A stretch of DNA of 64,000 nt, taken from contig JAGBHT010000037.1 in the NCBI GenBank assembly GCA_017935365.1, positions 1-64,000 of the forward strand, given 5' to 3'. The notes beneath the pieces were generated by a model. It searched no databases and had not been told where the DNA came from. It was given only the letters and a program-made list of their open reading frames with translations. The position numbers were made by a program, and so were the translations under genes. Below are positions 1-8,500 of the stretch, one piece after another. Within the stretch, counting starts at the first letter, position 1. Every line of letters starts with the position of its first letter. Origin of the DNA: Ruminiclostridium sp. Lineage in GTDB: Bacteria; Bacillota; Clostridia; Oscillospirales; Ruminococcaceae.

Positions 1-66
1 CAATTTGAGCGTTTCAAGAAATATATTTTTATAAAAAAGATTTATCCTATCAAATTGTACTTCCAT
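1..66 (-). CDS. Partial CDS at window edge, 5' end only (22 codons)
   Basis: An open frame starts at an ATG (positions 64-66, reverse strand) and runs off the left edge after 22 codons (begins MEVQFDRINLFYKN). A good ribosome-binding site (AGGAAAGG) lies about seven bases upstream. It has the same direction as the glycan operon and would be its next gene. The visible residues do not identify a family. Confidence 0.5.
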   Translation of the reverse strand, partial: MEVQFDRINLFYKNIFLETLKL

Positions 67-133
67 AAGGCGCCTTTCCTTCTCATATCTCTTGTGTAGT
101 ATAAATATAATTCCTTATCTTAAGCCTTTCTCA

Positions 134-292
134 TTATAAAGATAAATTATGAGTGCTTCCATAAAACAATATTTGTTGATACATTACCGACGGAGCAATT
201 TCAGACGATACTATACCTTCAAAAACATCTTTGGTTGTAGGACCAAAATTTTCATTGTTTCTTATTGCTGTTTTCCGTAATTTGTGTAGCAA
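134..292 (-). other. Possible small ORF or gene remnant overlapping the end of the acetyltransferase gene
   Basis: A frame of about 52 codons with protein-like composition (includes NENFGPTTKDVFEGIVSSE) runs from a possible TTG at 290-292 to a TAA at 134-136, overlapping the last codons of the upstream gene in another frame. No convincing ribosome site was found. It could be a small protein, the tail of a decayed gene, or chance. The rest of 67-261 shows nothing else I can support. Confidence 0.2.
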
Positions 293-2598
293 TACCAGAT
301 ATAATCCTTTACATATTGCTGTAGCGTAACCGGTTCCTCGTTAAGTGAATTCCACCATTTGAATTTATCGTACTCAAACTGGAGATTCAACGCTTTTTTT
401 ACTGAAGGATATATCGGTAGTTGCCTGCCGCTGAGTTCATAAGCCTTTTGGGGACAAAAATCTTCGTAGTTGTCATTGGTGAATGCAAATATTCGTTTAA
501 GCAGAATTTCTACAAGAAAGTTGTTAGGATGATTCTGCGAGTAGAACAACAATTGTTTTTGATAATTCTGTTCGATAACATCGCTGATGGAAATATCGCA
601 CTTCTTTTCACGTTCTTTTAGTTCGTTAATCGAATCTTCCGCATTTTTTACCACAAAGTCTTTTGAATAGAAATCATCGGAATTCAGCTTTTCAGCTATT
701 TCCTCCGGCGACATTTTATCGACCATAGCGATAATGTTTGCGTCACCGTAAGGAAACGCTCCGTTCTGTAGCTTCGGGTCTTTGAAATGCGGATTTCTTG
801 AATTATGTGTAACCTGCGGATAGTAGCCTTTAAAATAAGTATTAGGTATGCAAACTCTCTTTGCGTCCGGACGTAATCCTTTCAGTATTACAGAACTTGC
901 AAGCATAGGCGAAAATTTATTTTCTTCCGATACATTCTGATATATCAGATAATCAATCTGAGATAAAAATCCATCAGAAAAACCGTTCTTCAGCTCATCG
1001 CCCCTGATATCCTGAACAGGCAGGATAGAAAGCACGATATATTCCGACATCAGTCGTTTTGAGGTGCAACACATACTGTTGATGGGCATAGTCTGACAAT
1101 TTCCATAGCTTGACATAATTTTTCTGGAAAATAAGCGCTTTATCTCTGCCATCAGCGTAGCTACATCGTCACCCAGATAATCAGCAGTAGTTCTGAGTTT
1201 AACATAATTAAGCATATTTCCGTTGAATACCGAATAAATCCAGAACGGCAATACTCTTTTATCGTTATATCTGGGATCATTCATCTTCTTTTTCCAGTCC
1301 AATGTTGCTACAACAATCTGATCAGTTTGACTTGCGTCAGTTACATTATACACCGAACCGAACATATTGGTCATTTCTTTTTTATATTCTTCATCACAAA
1401 TAACCGCAATTTCCGATTTTGCCGGGAAAAGCAAATAATTGAGACTGGCTTTTATATTATTGCTGTTTACAACGGACAACGGTGTCACTATATCCGGCTG
1501 AGCATTTGTTTCGCTAAGCAAGGTTCTGTTCTTGAATGCTTTGACCGTAATGTTTCCGGGTACAGTCGAAAGTACTTTTGAAAATTCCCAACCGGCTCTT
1601 GAATCCAGATAATCGGGGAAATTTTTCAGTACATCAGGACGAGGCTTATTAAGCTCTGCGTTTCCTGTAAAAACACCATTGCTGTACACCTGTACAGTAT
1701 TATAGCATACGCTTCCGGGCAGGAACCAACCTCTTAAAGATAATTTTTTTGTAAACATATTATAAGTTGGTTTGCCGCTGATTCCGCCAGCTATTATTTT
1801 ATGTATCTTAGTGTCGTAAATCACTGCCGATGTATTATGTTCATAACGTGTTACAGTAACACCCACAGGATCAAATTCAAAACAAACAGGCTCCGGATCT
1901 TTTTCTGCACCGTTTTTGATACGCTTCTCAAGTTCATCAAGTAATTCGTTTGTGACATTTGCAATATCAATATTACTGAAAAGTTCCGGCGAATAATCCC
2001 ACCACTTGATTTTCAACAGACGTTCTGTTATATCATCGGAAAAACGCTTTCTTATAACTTTTGCGGGAACTCCTCCGACTATCGTATACGGTTCAACGTC
2101 CTTTGTTACAACCGCACCAGCTCCGATAATTGCTCCGTCTCCGATATTGACACCGCGCATTATCTTTGCGCCGGCACCGATCCATACATCATTGCCGATT
2201 GTAATCTTTTTATTTTTATCTAAAAATCGGTCATTGAATGATGAAGAAAAGTTGTATTTGTCATATACGGGGTCAATTTTATCCCATAGCATACCACAAT
2301 TGAAAAAATTACTGCTTGAAATGCTGTCGACGGTGTGCATAGGCAGACCTATTTCAACATTAGGCGCAATTGAACAATATTTTCCGATTTTCTTAACGTA
2401 CCGTATGCTGGCTTTCTCATTTATATAAGCATATTTGTCAACAATTTCCGCATCAATTTTTATACCCGGGTTTACAATAATACATGGCGCATAAATTCTG
2501 GTTTTACAAGTTGTGGCAAACGCTAAATCTGTGTCACTATCAATGTTCATTACTTCGTTGCCGGATATATCATAATACTTTACGCCGTTTAATTTCAT
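262..2598 (-). CDS. Acetyltransferase fusion: left-handed beta-helix (hexapeptide) domain plus WcbI-like domain
   Basis: A 778-residue predicted polysaccharide-modifying enzyme. Residues about 60-195 carry hexapeptide repeats of the CatB/Vat O-acetyltransferase type ([20 protein letters not shown], then [23 protein letters not shown]). A middle region (about 235-370) looks like the beta-rich module often attached to glycosyltransferases ([11 protein letters not shown]...AGWEF). From about 495 the protein resembles the WcbI family ([15 protein letters not shown]; WcbI proteins start with a GNCQ motif and take part in capsule acetylation). The start is ATG after AGGCGGTGTACT. It lies 27 bp after gmhA in the glycan operon, so its target is probably the same surface glycan. 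The double-transferase architecture is unusual. The hexapeptide part is clear; the WcbI assignment is less certain. Confidence 0.8.
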   Translation of the reverse strand: MKLNGVKYYDISGNEVMNIDSDTDLAFATTCKTRIYAPCIIVNPGIKIDAEIVDKYAYINEKASIRYVKKIGKYCSIAPNVEIGLPMHTVDSISSSNFFNCGMLWDKIDPVYDKYNFSSSFNDRFLDKNKKITIGNDVWIGAGAKIMRGVNIGDGAIIGAGAVVTKDVEPYTIVGGVPAKVIRKRFSDDITERLLKIKWWDYSPELFSNIDIANVTNELLDELEKRIKNGAEKDPEPVCFEFDPVGVTVTRYEHNTSAVIYDTKIHKIIAGGISGKPTYNMFTKKLSLRGWFLPGSVCYNTVQVYSNGVFTGNAELNKPRPDVLKNFPDYLDSRAGWEFSKVLSTVPGNITVKAFKNRTLLSETNAQPDIVTPLSVVNSNNIKASLNYLLFPAKSEIAVICDEEYKKEMTNMFGSVYNVTDASQTDQIVVATLDWKKKMNDPRYNDKRVLPFWIYSVFNGNMLNYVKLRTTADYLGDDVATLMAEIKRLFSRKIMSSYGNCQTMPINSMCCTSKRLMSEYIVLSILPVQDIRGDELKNGFSDGFLSQIDYLIYQNVSEENKFSPMLASSVILKGLRPDAKRVCIPNTYFKGYYPQVTHNSRNPHFKDPKLQNGAFPYGDANIIAMVDKMSPEEIAEKLNSDDFYSKDFVVKNAEDSINELKEREKKCDISISDVIEQNYQKQLLFYSQNHPNNFLVEILLKRIFAFTNDNYEDFCPQKAYELSGRQLPIYPSVKKALNLQFEYDKFKWWNSLNEEPVTLQQYVKDYIWYCYTNYGKQQ

Positions 2599-2625
2599 AG
2601 TACACCGCCTGAATAAATCTGTATA

Positions 2626-3273
2626 TCAATCCTCAAAGAATCTGTCTTCCAGCATAAGACACCAACAGTGGTAAATAGGCAGACAGTATTCCTGTATCAT
2701 ATATGTTTCGGTTTCGGGGACCTTTACTGCAATGTCGCATATTTCTGCGAGCTTGCCGCCTTTTTCACCGGTAAAGGCTATTGTTGTTATACCTTTTGCT
2801 TTAGCTGTAACAGCCGCATAAAGAATATTCTTTGAATTGCCTGATGTTGAGATGCCCAGGAAAACATCTCCTTTTCTGCCGTAGCCGTTCAGCTGTTGTG
2901 CAACGCACATAAGTCCGTCAACATCGTTAAGAAACGCTGTGCCGAGCGCTGTATGACCTACAAGCGAAATGCAGGGAAGCGCACCTTGTAACTTGCCGGC
3001 AAGTTCTGCACCCATAACAGGGTCAACAGCTGTCAGCGCGTCCTGTTCAGCTTTTGAAAGTCTGCGCTTAAACTTGAATCCTTTCATAAGCTCTCCGGCA
3101 ATATGTTCGCAGTCTGCGGCACTTCCGCCGTTTCCGCCGAGAAGAAGTTTACCGCCGTTTTCGTATGACTTTTCCATTGCATCGTATGCGGAGATTATCT
3201 GAGCTTTGATCACTGCCAGTGCAGGATAACGCTCCAGTAGTAAATCAATATGCTTGTTAAGTTTTTCTGTCAC
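2626..3273 (-). CDS. gmhA: Sedoheptulose-7-phosphate isomerase (GmhA, SIS domain)
   Basis: A 215-residue SIS-fold protein of normal GmhA length, predicted to convert sedoheptulose 7-phosphate to D-glycero-D-manno-heptose 7-phosphate in the cytoplasm. The phosphosugar-binding sequence LLLGGNGGSAADCEHIAGEL (about 42-61) and the LGISTSGNSKNILYA segment (about 138-152) are diagnostic. Translation starts at a GTG (3271-3273) preceded by GGAGGATCACC; no ATG fits better. It lies 11 bp after the hddC-gmhB fusion, so all four heptose steps sit together. The neighbouring heptose genes favour GmhA over the DiaA-type SIS paralog. Confidence 0.93.
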   Translation of the reverse strand: MTEKLNKHIDLLLERYPALAVIKAQIISAYDAMEKSYENGGKLLLGGNGGSAADCEHIAGELMKGFKFKRRLSKAEQDALTAVDPVMGAELAGKLQGALPCISLVGHTALGTAFLNDVDGLMCVAQQLNGYGRKGDVFLGISTSGNSKNILYAAVTAKAKGITTIAFTGEKGGKLAEICDIAVKVPETETYMIQEYCLPIYHCWCLMLEDRFFED

Positions 3274-3284
3274 GGTGATCCTCC

Positions 3285-4565
3285 TTACTCAAGACCGAGA
3301 GCAAATTCATAAAGTGAAGAACAATCGATATCTGCTCCGCTGTCGCTGTCATTTCCGATAAACGCAGTTTTGCAACCTGCGTTTTTTCCTGTCTGTACAT
3401 CGGTTTTGGCATCGCCTACAAACCACGACGAGGAAATATCTATATTAAAATCTTCCGCCGCACGTTTTACAAGCCCTGTTGACGGTTTGCGACATTCGCA
3501 CTTTATCTTGAGTTCCGGCACTTCGCCATCAAATCCCTTATCCGGATGATGCGGGCAGAAATAAATACCGTCTATATATGCCCCCTCTTCGCCAAGCAGT
3601 GATTCCATTTTGTTATGTATCATGTCAAGCTCGTCAAATGTAACCTCTCCGCGGGCAATTACGGGCTGATTTGTAATAACGACCGCAAGATAGCCTTTAC
3701 TGTTTATCAGTCTGATCGCTTTGGCGGCATCGGGCAGAAGTCTGAAGTCATCTATGTCCGTCAGAAATCCCACATATTCATTTATAGTGCCGTCACGATC
3801 AAGGAACACCGCCTTTTGCCTGTGTGACAGATTCCTGCTTTCGGGTTTTCCGTTTTCTATATCTTTTGTGACCGATTCGTACCGGTCGGGAGTTCCCATA
3901 TCAACCACATATTCCGGTGATTTATATGAGTACAGCTTTCCGGTATTGACAAGCGGACGTAATACATCTCTGTCAAGGTCAAGCTTTTTTTCTTCCCTGA
4001 ACAGATGCGCAGTTGCGGGGTCGGTGAAAATTCTGTCAGACAGAAGATGAATGCCGGCGTTGACAAGATTTTTCATCCAGCCGCGCTCTTCCTCTTTTGT
4101 TTTCCATGCGGTGATCATTCCGTTGCGGTCTGCCGCAATAAGGGAACTGTCATACGGATGTGCATTGGGGTGAGTGAACAGAGTGGCAAGCGCTCCGTTT
4201 TTTCTGTGGAAAGCAAGCATACGGTTGATGTCGATATCAAATATGATATCACCGTTTATCAGGAAGAAATCATCGTTTATCTTTCCGGCAAAACGCGACA
4301 AAGCGCCTGCTGTTCCGAGCGGAACATCTTCCATTTCATATGCGATATTCACACCGAATTTGCTTCCGTCACCGAAGTAGTCCCTTACAACTTCCCTGAG
4401 ATGTCCGCAAACCAGCACAAACTCAGATATTCCCTGTTTTTTCAGATTTTCTATCTGATACTGCAATATAGGTTTACCGAGAATCGGAATCATCGGTTTC
4501 GGCACTTGCGAATTGACAGAAGCTATGCGTGTGCCTTTACCGCCTGCCATAATTATTGCTTTCAT
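3285..4565 (-). CDS. Bifunctional heptose-1-phosphate guanylyltransferase / heptose-1,7-bisphosphate phosphatase (HddC-GmhB fusion)
   Basis: A 426-residue fusion of two consecutive activities. Residues 1 to about 230 are a sugar-nucleotidyltransferase with the loop AGGKGTRIAS and partner motif VPKPMIPILGKPIL, matching HddC, which makes GDP-D-glycero-D-manno-heptose. Residues about 245-426 are a HAD-IIIA phosphatase matching GmhB: nucleophile motif VFLDRDGTIN, TNQPVIARG, the zinc-loop cysteines and histidines in CPHHPDKG...CECRKP, and the metal motif VGDAKTDVQTG. Start ATG after GGACAGGTGAAAAT. It lies between hddA and gmhA. The phosphatase acts just before the transferase, so a fusion could channel heptose 1-phosphate. 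The pairing with an HddA-type kinase favours the GDP branch over the ADP (HldE) branch. Confidence 0.9.
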   Translation of the reverse strand: MKAIIMAGGKGTRIASVNSQVPKPMIPILGKPILQYQIENLKKQGISEFVLVCGHLREVVRDYFGDGSKFGVNIAYEMEDVPLGTAGALSRFAGKINDDFFLINGDIIFDIDINRMLAFHRKNGALATLFTHPNAHPYDSSLIAADRNGMITAWKTKEEERGWMKNLVNAGIHLLSDRIFTDPATAHLFREEKKLDLDRDVLRPLVNTGKLYSYKSPEYVVDMGTPDRYESVTKDIENGKPESRNLSHRQKAVFLDRDGTINEYVGFLTDIDDFRLLPDAAKAIRLINSKGYLAVVITNQPVIARGEVTFDELDMIHNKMESLLGEEGAYIDGIYFCPHHPDKGFDGEVPELKIKCECRKPSTGLVKRAAEDFNIDISSSWFVGDAKTDVQTGKNAGCKTAFIGNDSDSGADIDCSSLYEFALGLE

Positions 4566-4585
4566 ATTTTCACCTGTCCTGATTT

Positions 4586-5581
4586 TTATATCTGATAATC
4601 CTCTGCATCAAAATAAATAACTCTTGTACCGCTGTCTTCAAATCTGAACGGTATATACAGGAGTTTATCAAGCGCCTGCATTACTGCCTGCCTTTTTTCG
4701 GGTTCAACGTAGAACACGAAAAATCCGCCTCCGCCTGCGCCGAGGAGCTTTCCGCCCAGAGCACCTGCGCTCATTGCCTTTTCATATATCTCATCAAGTG
4801 AATTTGTCGATATTCTTGTTGTAATTCCTCTTTTCAGTTTCCAGGTATGGTCAAGCAGTCTTCCGAAATCGTTAAGATCGCTGTTTTTATCCGTGAGAAT
4901 TCCCTGAGCTGTGTCAACAAGCGAATACATCTCAAGCAGCTGAGCAGTCTTGTCTTTGAGAACCGCCTGTGTTGATGTCTGGATATCCGAAGAAAACCTT
5001 GAAAAACCGGTAAAGAACATCATAAGGTTATCGTTAAGCTTCTCCTTGCGTTCATTACTCATCACAACCGGAGTTACCTGATAACCGTCGGCAGAAAAGT
5101 CGATTCTGTTGAAACCGCCGAACGCAACAGCGATCTGATCCTGCACTCCGCCTGCTTCATTGCAAAGTTCACGTTCAAGATATATTGCGTCATCGGCAAG
5201 CTCCCGCTTGCTTTTATACTTTCCTTTAAGCGAGTAAAAGGCATTCAGCATACCCACGGCAAACGAACTGCTTGTTCCGAGGCCTGACTTTGCAGGAAGA
5301 TCCGCTTCGTATGTAAGTCTTATATCACGCATATCAAGATATCTCATACATTCTCTTATTGACGGATGGTTTATCTCATCTATGTTCTTTACTCTTTCTA
5401 TTTTAGAATAGGAAAGCTCGGTTGAATATTCAAAAAACGGCGGAAGGTGACGGACATTGACATAGCAGTATTTATCAAACGTTGTTGAAATTACAGCACC
5501 GCCATGCTCCTTGTAAAACCCGGGGAAATCCGTTCCGCCTCCGAAAAACGACATTCTGAAAGGTGTCTGCGTAATAACCAT
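4586..5581 (-). CDS. hddA: D-glycero-alpha-D-manno-heptose-7-phosphate kinase (HddA, GHMP family)
   Basis: A 331-residue GHMP kinase of the expected length, predicted to phosphorylate heptose 7-phosphate at C1. Visible motifs are the N-terminal RMSFFGGGTDFPGFYKEHGG, the ATP-binding motif 2 DLPAKSGLGTSSSFAVGML (about 94-112), and the C-terminal motif 3 KLLGAGGGGFFVFY (about 278-291). The start is ATG with GGAGGACAAGTATA upstream. It precedes the hddC-gmhB fusion by 20 bp. HddA-type kinases feed the GDP-heptose route used for S-layer and capsule glycans, unlike HldE, which serves lipopolysaccharide core synthesis. This fits a Gram-positive host. Confidence 0.93.
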   Translation of the reverse strand: MVITQTPFRMSFFGGGTDFPGFYKEHGGAVISTTFDKYCYVNVRHLPPFFEYSTELSYSKIERVKNIDEINHPSIRECMRYLDMRDIRLTYEADLPAKSGLGTSSSFAVGMLNAFYSLKGKYKSKRELADDAIYLERELCNEAGGVQDQIAVAFGGFNRIDFSADGYQVTPVVMSNERKEKLNDNLMMFFTGFSRFSSDIQTSTQAVLKDKTAQLLEMYSLVDTAQGILTDKNSDLNDFGRLLDHTWKLKRGITTRISTNSLDEIYEKAMSAGALGGKLLGAGGGGFFVFYVEPEKRQAVMQALDKLLYIPFRFEDSGTRVIYFDAEDYQI

Positions 5582-5599
5582 TATACTTGTCCTCCTGGT

Positions 5600-8500
5600 T
5601 TAAAAAATCGTAGTATGCGCATTGGGATCGCGCCAATCATCGTTTAGGTGACTTCTGAACATTGTATCCAGCTTATCAGCGCAGATTCTGAAATTAGCAA
5701 GTTCGTAAACGGATTCTTTCAGATTCTCATAACTGATATTGTTACGGATATGCTCCACAAGCTTTTTCTTCATATCCGCAGGATCGGCATAGTTGCAGAA
5801 AACAATACCGTTGCCGGCAGTTTCTTCAAGTACGGGAAGATCATACGCAAAACATATTGTATTACAGTACTGTGCTTCGATAGGCGGTGTACCGTATCCT
5901 TCAAAATACGACGGGAAAAGCATATATTTTGCTTTCTTTATTTCCGTGAACTTTTCCTCGTCCGTAAGCTGTATCTTGATTTCATAGTCCACACCATAAC
6001 GCTCTTTCAGCTGGTCAAGTTTTGCCACATAATTCTTGTATGTGTCATCAATCTTGCCGGTGCCGTACAACAGCACAAGCTTGTATCCTGCAAGCGATTC
6101 ATCTATCATCTCAAGAATATCATAACTTCCTTTATATTTATCGTTAAGACGGATAAAAGCAACTATGTTATTTTCCTTCGGCACATCGGGAACATTATCA
6201 GCCGCAACTGTATTGACAGTAGGATACCAATAATCAAATGTGGTATACGACGGATTTACAAGATAATATTCCTTTGCATATTTCATTGATTCAAGATCGC
6301 TGGAAAGGATCATACAGCCGTCCTTGCAGACATTTCTCCAAGGGAGCCACAACTCATCGGGCAATTCATTGTCAAGGTATTTATTCACCCAGTTACCCGA
6401 TTCAAAATTAACAAGAACAAGCTTTGCATTCATCTTTATCGCAAAATTACGCGCCCTGAGATAGAACGTTTCATTTCTGTCACGATGAGGAACAATTATC
6501 AGATAATCAAGCTCCGTTTCACCCGGAATATCGATATTAGAAGGATCGAGTTTTATAAACTCTATCGGGTTATCAAGGCCTGAATCTTTCATCGCGTCCT
6601 TGAAAATAGGCATATTATTAGCTATGAAGTATACCTTGTTTCCTTTATAGCTGAGACTCTCGGCAAGATTCCATGCATGGGATCTTCCGCCGGAGTAATA
6701 GTTTGCAGGCATCGAAGCGATTACCGCAACCTTCATTTTCTTATTTCTGTCGTTGGTTATTATAGGACGATTGCCGAAAATCTCATCGAAAATCAGACGT
6801 GTTTGTGATATATCGCGTCCCCAGTTTCCTGCTTTATTCGACTTATCATCAAAAAGGTAATACTTGTTGAGCTGGGCGGTATGTCTTATGAATGCCTTTT
6901 TCTGTTCGCTTGTATAACCGTTGTTAACAGCCTTTTCAAGGGTTTCGGAAAGTCCGGCATTATTATAACATTCATACGCACAGCCTTTTCCCTTCAGCTG
7001 ATTATATCCAAGCATTACAACCGGCTTTTCTCTTATAAGAGCCACATACGCCGCTTGTGAAAGGATGGTTACGCATACGGTCGCAAGGTCTATAAGCTTA
7101 TTGATATCCACATTGTTGGCAATTATCGTACCGGAAGCGAATTTGTTACTGCAACCGTACATCTGCATAATTGTCGGGTGTGGCTTATAGATAAAGTTAT
7201 AGCCCTTTTTCCTGCACACTGCCTCTATTGCCAATGCGGCATCGTTGCTTGTCTTATATACGGGAGAATGATACCTGCATGTGTTTTCGGTATACGGATA
7301 CATACCCGATTCAAAGTCGTTCTGACCGAAATATATAACTGTGGGCTTTCTGGGATCAAGTTTGCTCTTGATTATGTCAAGCTCGTTGTTTATCGGCTGG
7401 GGATTACGGTTAAGCCCCGTGCGCTTAAGCTCATCGAGCAATTTGCCTGCTTCCTCTTCTTCAGCCGCAGTGACTTCACGGCTAACAAAATTCTCGCTTT
7501 CATCGGCAACGCGGCTCTCGCCCATCTGTCCTTTATCTTCCAGACATAACGTGCCGGGCAATACTCCGAATTCAAAGAAACGTACCGGGATTCCGCGTTC
7601 CTTACATATATTGAAGAGAAGGAAATGCATAGATGTGAATTCGTTCCATAAAACAAATGTCACAGGAGCATTGTCCTTTGTATATACGTCAATCAGCTTA
7701 TTGTAATATCTGTAAAGATATTGAGTAAGGTACTTCGGGTAATTTTTCCCCATATTTTTAAATCTTGCCGTTATACCCTCGACCGTTTCTTTGAGATATG
7801 GCTTTGATGAAATAAATCTTTCAAGCTCCTTGTCCGTCGGCATATCTATGCCGATGTGGAAACTGTTGGACATAGGCACATAGTGGAGCGTCTTGCAATC
7901 GATTCGTATCTTCTTTCTGAGAATATTTCCGGTTACATACGGTGCCTCAGAAATGAAAAGGAAATCATATTCGGGGATATGCGCGGCAATGCTGTTTATA
8001 TAATTACAGGTACCTTTATCAAACGCCGCATTATGACCGCAGAATATTACAGTCGGACGCAACCTGTATCTGAGATCGTCAGACACAGTGCGGATCGAAT
8101 GCTCGAAATCGTCAAACACTTTCTGCACGTCGGCGTTGATTAATTTTTCGTGCTTTACAGTACATATTATCTTTTTTATTATACCGGCACCGAAACGCCA
8201 TGCCCATTTGAACGGAGGTAATATGCCGTGATCACGGAGCCACGCATATACTGTTTCACGGAACTGAGAATGAACGGGAGCGTACGCAACAGAGGGTTGC
8301 GCTGTTTTTTTAGCTGCGGGAGATCCGCATATGCGCTTGTACATCGCGGCATAAGCATTTTCTGCTTTAGGACGCAGGAATGTGCTGTCTTCAAATCTGA
8401 TATCAGTGAACAGTTCCGCATCACTGCGCGGCATCTTTTCAAGCATTCTGCGGTAAAATTCAAAATATGAAACAAAATCAAAATCAAGTTCTCTGATATA

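Noticed and set aside
2006..2428. Forward frame of 140 codons antisense to the acetyltransferase
   Set aside because: Mirror of hexapeptide repeats on the opposite strand; no ribosome site or family features.
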